Origin: Lachnospiraceae bacterium
GTDB taxonomy: Bacteria > Bacillota > Clostridia > Lachnospirales > Lachnospiraceae
Length of the DNA stretch: 64,000 nt
Direction of reading: 5' to 3'
NCBI GenBank assembly: GCA_017470935.1
Contig: JAFUXG010000047.1
Location: 1 to 64,000 of the forward strand
Below, in pieces: positions 34,724 to 43,357 of the stretch. The position numbers and the translations under genes are program-made. The notes under the pieces are model-generated. The model was not told the origin of the DNA. It made no database searches and saw only the letters and a program-made list of their open reading frames with translations. Within the stretch, counting starts at the first letter, position 1. The number at the start of each line of letters is the position of its first letter.

Positions 34724-34783
34724 GTCATTTGCAAAACTCATTAACAACAATCAAAGTGTATGTCTTAGTTTCTCAAATGCCCA
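34724..34783 (-). repeat. Palindromic dispersed element, copy C
   Basis: About 60 bp immediately after the nif3 stop. Left arm GTCATTTGCAAAACTCATT, loop ACAACAATCAAAGTGTA, right arm TTAGTTTCTCAAATGCC. It aligns with copy A throughout, including the loop, with compensated and uncompensated changes in the arms. Confidence 0.7.
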
Positions 34784-34787
34784 TGTA

Positions 34788-35579
34788 TTATATAATCCGC
34801 ACCGGAGCTCCGGTATCTGCCTCAATCACTTCAAGCTTCTCACATTTATTCTTTAAGTATTCTGCAATAAATGGAGTAAAAATACGTTCAAGTCCATAGT
34901 GGGTGGCATCAATCACCGTCATTCCCATATCCATTGCATCAATTCCAGGGTGATGTCCGTAATCGCCAGTTATATACAGCTCATATCCCAGCTTCTTTAC
35001 TTCACTGATTTCTCCTTTACCGGAGCCCGGAAGAATCGCTGCCTTGTCAAACACCTTATCCTCAAGTGTTTTGCTCTGATATAGCATCACAAAGGAAAGT
35101 CCAAACCTCTCCTTTACATATTCAGCTGCTTGCCTTCCTGTCATGGGTCTTGGAAGTCTTCCTCCTCTTCCCATACCCTCAGTGTCATCAGACTCAAAGA
35201 TAAGGGGCTCACAGTCCTTAAGATCAAGATACCCAGGTCCCGCTGCCAGCTCTCCCATTCCACCAACAGTATCAAAATTAGTATGCATGGCATAATAGGC
35301 AATTCCATTCTCAGCCAGGGTAAGGATCTTTTCTGATGTAAAATTATCCTCATTAATCTGCTTCACCGAAGAGAAGATCATGGGATGATGTGTTACTAAC
35401 ATATCCACACCCTTATCTGCTGCCATTTTCACCACCTCACAGGAAGCATCAAGAGCCACCATAATTTTTGTGACCTCCTTTTCCCTTCTTCCCACAAGAA
35501 GGCCTACATTATCCCAATCACTGGCATAATGCTTCGGTGACAGCTCTTCAAGACATTCTACTATTTCATAACACTTCAT
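34788..35579 (-). CDS. Nif3-like dinuclear metal-centre protein
   Basis: A 263-residue NIF3/DUF34 protein. LVTHHPMIF supplies metal-ligand histidines, and YAMHTNFDT and the C-terminal DATHYGLERIFTPFIAEYL complete the conserved set. It lacks the long insertion seen in some firmicute members. Proposed functions include a GTP cyclohydrolase-like hydrolase or metal chaperone; none is firmly established. It lies 100 bp downstream of trmK, as is common in Firmicutes. GAGAGG precedes the ATG. Confidence 0.92.
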   Translation of the reverse strand: MKCYEIVECLEELSPKHYASDWDNVGLLVGRREKEVTKIMVALDASCEVVKMAADKGVDMLVTHHPMIFSSVKQINEDNFTSEKILTLAENGIAYYAMHTNFDTVGGMGELAAGPGYLDLKDCEPLIFESDDTEGMGRGGRLPRPMTGRQAAEYVKERFGLSFVMLYQSKTLEDKVFDKAAILPGSGKGEISEVKKLGYELYITGDYGHHPGIDAMDMGMTVIDATHYGLERIFTPFIAEYLKNKCEKLEVIEADTGAPVRII

Positions 35580-35678
35580 AAGTTCCTCTCTTTCCGGGCA
35601 AGGCCACCGGCATCAATAACCGATAACAGAGTTTATCAGACTATACATCTCTTATACCGATATCTGGTACAGAACTAA

Positions 35679-36434
35679 TCATACAATGCACCTTTCATAA
35701 GCAGCCCTGTTAATCTTCATCTGTTCCTTAAGTTCATCAAGCCGCATTTCGGTCTTAGACTCCATATTGACTGAATCTCTGCTTTCCGGATCTTCTGTAC
35801 TTAAGGCCTCATCCAATCTTGCCAGAATGCCCTGGTAAATACTATACTCCTTCTTAAGATACTCCAGCAGAACACGATCATGGTTTTCAATGTTACACCT
35901 TCCATAGATGAAATCCTCTTCTAAAGCATATGGTGTCTCTTCCCCGGGATGCGCTAAGATAACAGTGTAATACTTGCCATCTTCAAATACCATTGCTTCC
36001 TTGACAATATGATATGACCTTTCATACAGAAAATGTCTGACCTTATCAATATCCGACTGAGGCTGTAGCACAAGAAATGGCGGTTTGTCACTATGCAGAA
36101 TATGACTGCCCTCTTCAAGAATACGTTTCACAAGGAGTCCGCCCATTCCAGCAATTACTATAGCTTCTGCCTCCATAGGCAAAAGCTTAGTCAAGCCATC
36201 TGATAGTCTGGTATCAATGGCTTCTTCTAATCCATATTCCCTAATATTGCTCCTAGCAATTTCTAGGGGGCCGCTTCTTACATCCATTGCAATAACCTTG
36301 TCAGCAATGCCATCTGTAATAAGTCTTATGGGAACATAAGCATGGTCACAGCCCACATCACAGACCACTGATATATTCCTTGGCACAAGCCCCATTACAG
36401 CTTCCATTCTCTTTGACAATACCGGTCTCTTCAT
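35679..36434 (-). CDS. trmK: tRNA (adenine(22)-N1)-methyltransferase
   Basis: SAM-dependent methyltransferase of the TrmK family. The 251-residue product opens LSKRMEAVMGLVP and has the Rossmann SAM motif VCDVGCDHAYVPIRLI, followed by AMDVRSGPLEIARSNI, and the IAGMGGLLVKRIL segment that distinguishes TrmK. The C terminus is helical and coiled-coil-like. The start at 36434 has GTGGAG upstream; 16 more codons are open 5' (second candidate MSVESWSY). It sits between rpoD and nif3, its usual neighbours. Confidence 0.92.
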   Translation of the reverse strand: MKRPVLSKRMEAVMGLVPRNISVVCDVGCDHAYVPIRLITDGIADKVIAMDVRSGPLEIARSNIREYGLEEAIDTRLSDGLTKLLPMEAEAIVIAGMGGLLVKRILEEGSHILHSDKPPFLVLQPQSDIDKVRHFLYERSYHIVKEAMVFEDGKYYTVILAHPGEETPYALEEDFIYGRCNIENHDRVLLEYLKKEYSIYQGILARLDEALSTEDPESRDSVNMESKTEMRLDELKEQMKINRAAYERCIV

Positions 36435-36519
36435 ATGCCTATAACTCCACGATTCAACAGACATACACCATATGCCTATCATTTATATGCCGATAATACG
36501 CTCACCTTTATAACGTATA

Positions 36520-37746
36520 TTAATCAAGATAATCCCTAAGCTTCCTGCTTCTGCTTGGATGTCTAAGCTTCCTTAAAGCCTTTGCCTCAATCTGACGGAT
36601 ACGCTCTCTTGTTACATTAAATTCACGTCCAACCTCCTCAAGAGTTCTGCTCCTGTCATCCTCTAAGCCAAATCTAAGCTTTAACACCTTCTGCTCCCTT
36701 TCTGTAAGAGTAGTAAGCACCTCGCCTAGCTGCTCCCGCAAAAGTGTGCTTGCAGCAGCCTCAGCAGGAACCGGAACATTCTCATCCTGAATAAAATCAC
36801 CAAGATGGCTGTCCTCCTCCTCACCAATAGGAGTTTCGAGAGATACCGGCTCCTGAGATATCTTCAAAATCTCTCTGACACGCTCAACAGGCACCTCCAT
36901 CTCCTCTGCGATTTCCTCAGGACTTGGTTCTCTTCCAAGCTCCTGAAGAAGCTGTCTGGATACACGTATAAGCTTGTTGATTGTCTCTACCATATGAACC
37001 GGTATTCTGATAGTTCTTGCCTGATCAGCAATGGCTCTAGTAATGGCCTGGCGGATCCACCAGGTTGCATAAGTAGAAAACTTGTAGCCCTTGTTATAAT
37101 CAAACTTCTCAACAGCCTTTATAAGTCCAAGATTTCCCTCCTGGATAAGATCAAGAAACAACATTCCACGCCCTACATAACGCTTAGCAATACTTACCAC
37201 AAGACGAAGATTAGCCTCTGCAAGCTTCTTTTTTGCAGCATCCCCTCTGGCAACTAAAGCATCAAGCTCCTTCTTTGTCTCCTCATCAATGTCATCACCA
37301 AGCTCCTCTAACTGTTCTAAGGCGTTATCACCAATCTCCATCTCCTTGGCAAGCTCCACCTCTTCGTCCGCACTGAGAAGGGGTACCTTACCGATTTCCT
37401 TCAGATACATACGGACAGGATCCTCAATATTGGTTCCCTCAGGAACAGAAAGATCGATTTCTCTTACCTCAATATCTTCCTCCCCCTCAACCTCAAGTAA
37501 CGCCTCATCCGATGGCTCCTCGTCATCATCTTCATTGATGGTGAGCACCTCTACCTTTTTGCTCTCAAGGAAATCAAAGATATTCTCCATCACCTCTGTG
37601 GTAAGCTCAATATCCTTGCTTCCTGAAAAACACGCTATTATCTCGTTATCCTCGATAACATTCTTGTGCTTTTTGGCAATGTTTAAGAGCTCCTGAAGCT
37701 TTGCCTGAAATTTTTCGTCCTTCATAATATCCTTTTGTTCTTCCAT
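36520..37746 (-). CDS. rpoD: Primary sigma factor (sigma-A/RpoD)
   Basis: Housekeeping sigma factor directing RNA polymerase to TTGACA/TATAAT promoters such as those seen in this window. The 408-residue protein has a short region 1.1, an acidic segment, region 1.2 ([17 protein letters not shown]), region 2 ([36 protein letters not shown], split here only for description), region 3 ([11 protein letters not shown]) and region 4 ([20 protein letters not shown]). AAGGAAGGA precedes the ATG. It follows dnaG after 30 bp. Confidence 0.98.
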   Translation of the reverse strand: MEEQKDIMKDEKFQAKLQELLNIAKKHKNVIEDNEIIACFSGSKDIELTTEVMENIFDFLESKKVEVLTINEDDDEEPSDEALLEVEGEEDIEVREIDLSVPEGTNIEDPVRMYLKEIGKVPLLSADEEVELAKEMEIGDNALEQLEELGDDIDEETKKELDALVARGDAAKKKLAEANLRLVVSIAKRYVGRGMLFLDLIQEGNLGLIKAVEKFDYNKGYKFSTYATWWIRQAITRAIADQARTIRIPVHMVETINKLIRVSRQLLQELGREPSPEEIAEEMEVPVERVREILKISQEPVSLETPIGEEEDSHLGDFIQDENVPVPAEAAASTLLREQLGEVLTTLTEREQKVLKLRFGLEDDRSRTLEEVGREFNVTRERIRQIEAKALRKLRHPSRSRKLRDYLD

Positions 37747-37776
37747 AAGTCCATCCTTCCTTATTTTAATACGTGA

Positions 37777-39549
37777 TCATATGCGTATCTGTATTTTTTC
37801 TATAGCCTTTTTCTGACTCATAAGCTTTTTGATAAGCTCAAGATCACTGCCGGCATTTTCAATGCTTCGCTGCACACTTTTTCTTTTGACTCTTCTTACA
37901 AGATCGGTTATTGCCTGAGGCTTTTCAGCAGCATCCACATCCACTCCAAAGTCCTGCTGCATGATAGAGGATACCTTTTCATGCTCCTCCTTGCTTTGAT
38001 AATGATTTATTATCACTGCAGGCTCAACCCTTCCATTAGAATCAAACTGCTCATATATACTTTTTACAACATCTCCATACACAGTATCTTCAAAATCTGA
38101 GGGTTCAAGGTACTCTCTCACAGCCGGTATCAATGAATTATCATTAATCAGCCATGTAATCATAACTCTCTCCGACTTAAGATGCTGTTTCTCCTTCTCC
38201 TCCTCCGGAGAGCCCCGTCTTGTCTGTTCTCTGAACACACTTGTATCTATTCTGCTTTCAGCGGACAAGCCATATGCTGTCACCGTTTCCTTTAATGTTT
38301 TCTTATCAATGCTGTAATTGTCAGCAACAGCCTCTATATAGTTATCCCTTTCTAACGGATCTGTTATTCTTGAAAGGCACTTTGCAGCCTCCTTTTGGAA
38401 TTCTGTTCTGTCCTGAGGATCATTTTGATTATAATTATGCTCCAAAATTTCAATTTCAAACATAACTCCGCTTTTTGCTTCATTTATTCTCTTTTCAAAC
38501 TCCTCTGTTCCCATGGTCTGAATAAGCTCATCAGGATCCTTGTATGGCTTTAGGGAAATAACTCTGGCCGGCAGTTCAAACTCCCGCATTATGGAAAGCG
38601 CTCTAAGGGCTGCCTTTGTTCCCGCTTCATCACTGTCATAAGCAAGATATACCCTGTCAGTAAAGCGCTTTATCAGATTAACCTGTCCCACCGTAAGGGC
38701 AGTACCAAGCGAAGCTACCGCATTATCAAAGCCTGCCTGATGCATAGAAATCACATCCATATATCCCTCACAGAAAATGATTCCCTTACGCTTACTCTTC
38801 CTGGCCAGATTAAGCCCATACAGATTGCGGCTCTTATCAAAAACGGGGGTATCCTGTGAATTTATATACTTTGGGGTGCCATCCCCCATAACACGTCCCC
38901 CAAATCCTATTACCCTATTGTTTGTATCAACAATAGGGTACATTACCCTGTTCCAAAACCTGTCGGAAGGTCCATGCCTTTCGTCAATCCTTATAAGACC
39001 TGCTTTTGCCATCTCATCATCAGAGTATCCCTTTGATTTGAGATATTTATACAGATCATCACTATATTTATCTGAATATCCCAGACCAAACTTAGTTATG
39101 GTATCATCTGACAATCCCCGGTTTTGAAGATAAGAAAGGGCATTTTTACCATGGTCAGATTTCAAAAGAAAATGAAAATATCCCGCAGCAAGCTTGTTCA
39201 TTTCCTTTATTCTTGTTCTTTCATCAGCAAGCCTCTTCTCTTCACCGGACATGCTTTTTTCCGGAAGTTGAATTCCTGCTCTCTCGGCCAGCATTTCAAC
39301 CGCCTCAGGAAATGTCATATTCTCATGCTCCATCATAAATGTAAAAACATTCCCCCCAACGCCACAGCCAAAGCAGTGATACATCTGCTTCTCTCTGCTA
39401 ACATGAAAGGAGGGCGTCTTCTCATGGTGAAATGGACAGCAGGCAGAGTAGGAATTACCCTTACGCTTAAGGTTGACATAACTCCCAATCACGTCAACAA
39501 TATCATTCCTTGACCTTACATCTTCAATTATCTCATCTGAATAATACAC
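37777..39549 (-). CDS. dnaG: DNA primase
   Basis: Makes RNA primers at the replication fork. The 590-residue product has the CHC2 zinc finger (CPFHHEKTPSF and YHCFGCGVGGN), the catalytic core with FGLGYSDKYSD and NRVIGFGGRVM, the Toprim motif IFCEGYMDVISMHQ, and a C-terminal helicase-binding region. A GTG at 39549 (VYYSDEIIEDVRSRNDIVDV follows) is taken as the start because GGTGGTG lies before it; ATG starts eight and seven codons upstream are open but lack a site. Part of dgt-dnaG-rpoD-trmK-nif3. Confidence 0.96.
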   Translation of the reverse strand: MYYSDEIIEDVRSRNDIVDVIGSYVNLKRKGNSYSACCPFHHEKTPSFHVSREKQMYHCFGCGVGGNVFTFMMEHENMTFPEAVEMLAERAGIQLPEKSMSGEEKRLADERTRIKEMNKLAAGYFHFLLKSDHGKNALSYLQNRGLSDDTITKFGLGYSDKYSDDLYKYLKSKGYSDDEMAKAGLIRIDERHGPSDRFWNRVMYPIVDTNNRVIGFGGRVMGDGTPKYINSQDTPVFDKSRNLYGLNLARKSKRKGIIFCEGYMDVISMHQAGFDNAVASLGTALTVGQVNLIKRFTDRVYLAYDSDEAGTKAALRALSIMREFELPARVISLKPYKDPDELIQTMGTEEFEKRINEAKSGVMFEIEILEHNYNQNDPQDRTEFQKEAAKCLSRITDPLERDNYIEAVADNYSIDKKTLKETVTAYGLSAESRIDTSVFREQTRRGSPEEEKEKQHLKSERVMITWLINDNSLIPAVREYLEPSDFEDTVYGDVVKSIYEQFDSNGRVEPAVIINHYQSKEEHEKVSSIMQQDFGVDVDAAEKPQAITDLVRRVKRKSVQRSIENAGSDLELIKKLMSQKKAIEKIQIRI

Positions 39550-39618
39550 GTATATCACCACCAATTCCATCATATGCCATGGAGATGCCTCAACGCAGCC
39601 ATGTTACTTCTGACAGCT

Positions 39619-39647
39619 GCCACTTCCAGCCTGCAGGTTCAAAAGCC
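39619..39647 (-). repeat. Duplicated 3' end of dgt in the dgt-dnaG spacer
   Basis: CCACTTCCAGCCTG and flanking bases repeat the last codons of dgt (39683-39710); about 23 of 28 positions match. Translated in the same sense, it reads AFEPAGWKWQL compared with the true dgt end AFEPTGWKW-stop. It is a local partial duplication of unknown effect. Confidence 0.65.
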
Positions 39648-39680
39648 GGCACAGCTGGTTCTCTGCATCCACCTCCACAA

Positions 39681-40685
39681 TTACCACTTCCAGCCTGTGG
39701 GCTCAAAGGCTTCCTGAAATTTTAACACAGCATAATTGTCTGTCATTCCTGCAATATAATCACACACAACTATTTCCCTGTCTTCTCCATTTTCGATCAT
39801 GGACACAAACTCCTCTGTCATAGCCTCCGGTCTTGACATGTAGTAGTGGAACAGCTCCTGAAGCATTCTCTTGGCCTTGCCCTCTTCTCCCTTTGCAACA
39901 GGATTAGTATACACAGTATCAAACAGAAAGCTCCTAAGCTCTGTCATAGCCTGGCGTATCTCAGGGGAGCACACAATCTCACCAGTTCCTTCACTATGTA
40001 AAATCACGTCATGAATTATGGTATTAAGCCTGTCTCTCGTCCTTCCACCAAGCACGTCTGTGCTGCTCTTAGGAAGATCCTCCTCCTTCAAAATGCCACC
40101 CCTTATGGCATCATCTATATCATGATTTATATATGCAATCTTGTCTGAAATCTGCACAATCTTGCCCTCCAGAGTGGAAGGCTTTCCGGTAGTCTTATGA
40201 TTCACTATCCCGTCACGAACCTCAACAGTAAGGTTAAGACCCTTACCCTTCTTCTCCAAATGCTCAACCACCCTTATGCTCTGCTCATTATGCTTAAAGC
40301 CCTTACTGCACACCTCATTTAACGCTCTTTCTCCTGCATGACCAAAGGGGGTATGTCCCAGATCATGTCCAAGAGCAATAGCCTCCGTCAGCTCCTCATT
40401 AAGCCTTAAAGCCCTTGCGATAGTCCGAGCAGTCTGAGAAACCTCCAATGTGTGCGTCATTCTAGTCCTGTAATGATCCCCCTCAGGAGACAAAAACACC
40501 TGGGTCTTCTCCTTTAGTCTGCGAAATGATTTGCTATGAATGATCCGGTCTCTATCCCTCTGATATATGGTCCTGACATCACACATCGCCTCAGGAACAT
40601 CCCTTCCCTTTGACTGGTCGGAAAACGCCGCATACTCACAAAGATATTCATGCTCCCAAGCCTCAAGCTTCTCCCGTACATTCAT
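39681..40685 (-). CDS. dgt: Deoxyguanosinetriphosphate triphosphohydrolase-like HD protein
   Basis: HD-domain dNTPase that removes triphosphate from deoxynucleotides. The 334-residue product has YRTRMTHTLEVSQTARTIARAL, ALGHDLGHTPFGHAGERAL (the HD metal site) and KIAYINHDIDDAIRGG, matching the short Gram-positive Dgt class. AAAGGGG lies ten bases before the ATG. It leads the dnaG-rpoD cluster, a common arrangement in Clostridia. Its C terminus is echoed by a duplicated fragment 35 bp downstream. Confidence 0.92.
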   Translation of the reverse strand: MNVREKLEAWEHEYLCEYAAFSDQSKGRDVPEAMCDVRTIYQRDRDRIIHSKSFRRLKEKTQVFLSPEGDHYRTRMTHTLEVSQTARTIARALRLNEELTEAIALGHDLGHTPFGHAGERALNEVCSKGFKHNEQSIRVVEHLEKKGKGLNLTVEVRDGIVNHKTTGKPSTLEGKIVQISDKIAYINHDIDDAIRGGILKEEDLPKSSTDVLGGRTRDRLNTIIHDVILHSEGTGEIVCSPEIRQAMTELRSFLFDTVYTNPVAKGEEGKAKRMLQELFHYYMSRPEAMTEEFVSMIENGEDREIVVCDYIAGMTDNYAVLKFQEAFEPTGWKW

Positions 40686-40726
40686 ATGCTATCATCCCCT
40701 TTATACCTACACATTATTAGACAACG

Positions 40727-40753
40727 AATGGACGGAAAAACCCGTCCATTTTT
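40727..40753 (+). terminator. Plus-oriented hairpin with T-run in front of dgt
   Basis: Arms AATGGACGG/CCGTCCATT (40727-40735, 40742-40750) followed by TTTTT on the plus strand. No plus-strand gene is upstream. On the minus strand it lies 42 nt before the dgt start. Confidence 0.5.
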
Positions 40754-40802
40754 AAATATACAACATGAAATTGAAAATACCTTTTTTTATTTTAAAAAAA
40801 TA

Positions 40803-40964
40803 TGCGGATGACAGGGCGAGTCGGAAATAGAAAAAGGTCCTGTGGACCTTTTTCCCGACGAACCGACCGAACAGTTTGCATTGCAAACTGTGAGACCGAA
40901 CCTGTGGGATTCGAGTCCCTTCATCTAAGCACAAAAAAAGATGCAAAATTGCATCTTTTTTTAG
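40803..40964 (-). other. Hairpin-rich segment flanked by copies of the tRNA-Leu 3' end
   Basis: TGCGGATGACAGG, the last 13 bases of tRNA-Leu, occurs at 40965-40977 (in the gene) and again at 40803-40815. Between them are a 10-bp hairpin AAAAAGGTCC-TGT-GGACCTTTTT (40831-40853) inside a GTCGG/CCGAC outer stem, a perfect palindrome ACAGTTTGCA-T-TGCAAACTGT (40871-40891), a T-arm-like GGGATTCGAGTCCC, and the tRNA terminator. This could be att-site debris or a tRNA-derived duplication. There is no coding sequence. Confidence 0.5.
40933..40962 (-). terminator. Terminator of the tRNA cluster
   Basis: A perfect 14-bp inverted repeat (AAAAAAAGATGCAA with its complement) around AA, ending in seven Ts on the minus strand, directly after tRNA-Leu. 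Confidence 0.85.
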
Positions 40965-41044
40965 TGCGGATGACAGGAATCGAACCTGCACACCGAAGTA
41001 CTAGATCCTAAGTCTAGCGCGTCTGCCAGTTCCGCCACATCCGC
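40965..41044 (-). tRNA. tRNA-Leu (TAG)
   Basis: Acceptor GCGGATG/CATCCGC with discriminator A, D-arm TGGCGGAACTGGCAGACGC, anticodon loop ACTTAGGA reading TAG, a variable arm (GTACTTCGGTGT) and a T-arm with GGTTCGATTCC. CCA is not encoded. Last gene of the seven-tRNA cluster. Confidence 0.95.
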
Positions 41045-41083
41045 ATGTAAAAATAAAATAGAAGCATTTCAGCTCCCATTAAG

Positions 41084-41156
41084 TGAAGCACGGGGGATTC
41101 GAACCCCCGACAACCTGATTAAAAGTCAGGTGCTCTACCGACTGAGCTAGTGCTCC
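41084..41156 (-). tRNA. tRNA-Lys (TTT)
   Basis: Acceptor GGAGCAC/GTGCTTC with one G-U pair and discriminator A. The anticodon loop ACTTTTAAT gives TTT. Standard D and T arms. CCA is not encoded. Confidence 0.95.
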
Positions 41157-41211
41157 CTGTTATATATATTATTGTCTGCTCCCACAACTCCCATGTCTTA
41201 TAAAAAATAAG

Positions 41212-41283
41212 CTGGGGTAACCAGATTCGAACTGGTGAATGCAGGAGTCAAAGTCCTGTGCCTTACCGCTTGGCGATACCCCA
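41212..41283 (-). tRNA. tRNA-Gln (TTG)
   Basis: Acceptor TGGGGTA/TACCCCA with discriminator G, D-arm TCGCCAAGCGGTAAGGC, anticodon loop CTTTGAC (TTG) and T-loop TTCGAAT. Confidence 0.95.
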
Positions 41284-41375
41284 GTACTCACTGCATCCAT
41301 GACAGGTATAAGCAAAACAAGGCCTCTTAACCGCCTTGTGTTTAACTCATTATACATACCGATCATAATTGCAAG

Positions 41376-41450
41376 GGTGGGTAAAGGGATTCGAACCCTT
41401 GGCCTCCAGAGCCACAATCTGGCGCGCTAACCAACTGCGCCATACCCACC
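41376..41450 (-). tRNA. tRNA-His (GTG)
   Basis: Acceptor GTGGGTA/TACCCAC with the extra 5' G(-1) opposite C73, the tRNA-His identity feature. Anticodon loop ATTGTGGC (GTG), T-loop TTCGAAT. Confidence 0.95.
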
Positions 41451-41456
41451 ATATAG

Positions 41457-41530
<74 letters not shown>

Positions 41531-41555
41531 ACGTTACACTTGATTGCGTAACAAA

Positions 41556-41626
41556 AGCGGGTGATGGGAATCGAACCCACGTATCTAGCTTGGAAGGCTA
41601 GTGTTCTACCATTGAACTACACCCGC
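41556..41626 (-). tRNA. tRNA-Gly (TCC)
   Basis: Acceptor GCGGGTG/CACCCGC with discriminator T. The anticodon loop CTTCCAA gives TCC. D-arm AGTTCAATGGTAGAAC, T-loop TTCGATT. Confidence 0.95.
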
Positions 41627-41665
41627 GTATAAATGACTGTGAACCTCTGAGGTTTTGATAAAAGA

Positions 41666-41740
41666 TCGGGGTGACAGGATTCGAACCTGCGACCTCTTGA
41701 TCCCAAATCAAGCGCTCTAGCCAAGCTGAGCCACACCCCG
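41666..41740 (-). tRNA. tRNA-Pro (TGG)
   Basis: Acceptor CGGGGTG/CACCCCG with discriminator A and the C1-G72 pair usual for tRNA-Pro. The anticodon loop TTTGGGA gives TGG. First gene of the cluster in transcription order. Confidence 0.95.
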
Positions 41741-41835
41741 TTTTCACGGTGTCATCGCTGACGCAACACCTACTATAACAAAATGCCAATAAATTGTCAA
41801 CTGTTAATTTTATTTTTTTGAAACTTTGTTATGGC

Positions 41836-42765
41836 TCAATTTTTACTGTTACTGATCACCTCATCCACTATGTACCGCGGTCTTGCCTTTATCTCTTCAT
41901 ATATCCTGGAAAGATAATATCCTATTATACCAAGGCTTACCATTATCATGCTTCCGACCATCAATATCAGCAGAATAACTGTAGTAAAGCCCTCTAGTGC
42001 TCCTCCCACAAACCATCTCACCAGCGATTGTATCCCAAGCACCACAGAAAAGCAGAAAAAGAATACACCGAATAAGGTTATTAGCTGCATGGGTGCTGTA
42101 CTAAATGAGGATATACTTCCAATAGCGTATTTAAAAAGAGAGTCTAAGGACCATTTTGATGAGCCTGATGCTCTTTCCTTAACATCAAATTCAACAGATA
42201 TACTCTTATATCCCATCCATGCAGAAAGGGACCTGAAAAATATATTTCTTTCAGGAAGCCTTATATACTGGTCTACTACCTTCCTGTCAAGCATCTTAAA
42301 ATCAGAGGCTCTTGCCATATCAACCCCGGCAGCCTTACTGATAAGCTTATAGAACAGATTTGCAAACCCACGGTATATGGGATTTTCCCTGCCTCTGGAT
42401 CTTTTAACCCCCTCGATGACCTCATATCCCTGTTCCCAAAGACGGTACATAGAAAGCAGTGTTTCCGGCGGGTGCTGAAGGTCACAATCCATCACTGCAC
42501 ACACCTCACCGGAGGCATGATACAGCCCCGCCAATATAGCCGCCTCTTTTCCGAAATTTCTTGAGAAGGATACACCGACGATCTTTACATCCGATACGCT
42601 CCCCACCAGCTCATTGATCTTCAACAGACTTTCATCCTTAGACCCATCATTAACATATATAAGCTCCAGTTCGATTCCCTCAGGAAGCAGCACATCCCGT
42701 ATGGCTTCATATGCTTTTTCAATATTCTGTTCTTCATTATATGTAGGTAAAACAACCGAAAGCAT
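41836..42765 (-). CDS. GtrB/DPM1-like membrane glycosyltransferase
   Basis: Family 2 transferase of the polyprenyl-phosphate sugar synthase type, 309 residues. The GT-A domain opens SVVLPTYNEEQNIEKAYEAI with VNDGSKDES and the metal site VMDCDLQHPPE (about residues 90-100). Two C-terminal transmembrane helices (about 230-295, LITLFGVFFFCFSVV and ILLILMVGSMIMVSLGIIGYY) anchor it. Members load a sugar on undecaprenyl phosphate for later transfer to wall polymers or lipids. AAGGAG lies eight bases before the ATG. No partner flippase or transferase is adjacent, so its glycan is unknown. Confidence 0.92.
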   Translation of the reverse strand: MLSVVLPTYNEEQNIEKAYEAIRDVLLPEGIELELIYVNDGSKDESLLKINELVGSVSDVKIVGVSFSRNFGKEAAILAGLYHASGEVCAVMDCDLQHPPETLLSMYRLWEQGYEVIEGVKRSRGRENPIYRGFANLFYKLISKAAGVDMARASDFKMLDRKVVDQYIRLPERNIFFRSLSAWMGYKSISVEFDVKERASGSSKWSLDSLFKYAIGSISSFSTAPMQLITLFGVFFFCFSVVLGIQSLVRWFVGGALEGFTTVILLILMVGSMIMVSLGIIGYYLSRIYEEIKARPRYIVDEVISNSKN

Positions 42766-42905
42766 TGTGAATTCTCCTTACGGATCTTTACTAATAATAA
42801 TTCTATCTGTTGAAAACAAGAAAAGGGAACCGATCATAAAGTATTGTAACTTTTGCACGGTTCCTAATTCTCTTCATATATAACAATACCACTATTGTTA
42901 CAGAA

Positions 42906-43187
42906 TTAAGCCTCTGTAGATGCAACTGGCTTTGGTGCCGGCTTTATATCCTCGTCATCAAAAAAGTCATCATCAAAGTCATCATCAAAATCATCATCAA
43001 AGTCATCAAGATAATCAGGTGTAAGATAACGGTATACTGCATATGCAATTCCTGCTATTGCTGTTATTGCTCCAATAATAGCAAGCACCCACACAATATT
43101 CCTTGTTGCCTTCTCCTTTGGATCCTCGCGCTTGATGATTTCCTGAAGCTTTGCTGCATTGATAATATCATCCAAATTCTTCATCAT
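42906..43187 (-). CDS. Small single-span membrane protein with acidic DDF-repeat tail
   Basis: A 93-residue protein: a charged helical N terminus (about 1-28, MMKNLDDIINAAKLQEIIKR), one transmembrane helix (about 29-52, IVWVLAIIGAITAIAGIAYAV), then a strongly acidic repeat (DDFDDDFDDDFDDDFFDDED) and a Pro/Ala tail. I recall similar small proteins in Lachnospiraceae without a known function. Topology suggests the acidic tail may face outside or inside; the positive residues before the helix favour a cytoplasmic N terminus. GGAAGG precedes the ATG pair. It lies between a glycosyltransferase and pcrA without obvious operon partners. Confidence 0.75.
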   Translation of the reverse strand: MMKNLDDIINAAKLQEIIKREDPKEKATRNIVWVLAIIGAITAIAGIAYAVYRYLTPDYLDDFDDDFDDDFDDDFFDDEDIKPAPKPVASTEA

Positions 43188-43357
43188 AAAATACCTTCCT
43201 TTCTAATCTAATAATTCTAATAGTTCTAATAGATACTATAGAAATATTAAAGCATGATCATTCGTACACCGAACAATCATCCTATTCATAGCAGATAGTA
43301 TAACACATTTTGTTATTATTTACTATATTATTTAATTAATTTTTAAATTTTTTTATT

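Noticed and set aside
40895-40930. An eighth tRNA gene in the segment behind tRNA-Leu
   Set aside because: A T-arm-like GGGATTCGAGTCCC is present, but there is no acceptor, D-arm or anticodon arm on either strand.
43201-43234. Short TTCTAATA-like microrepeat upstream of the small membrane protein gene
   Set aside because: Low-complexity AT-rich repetition with no recognisable regulatory role.
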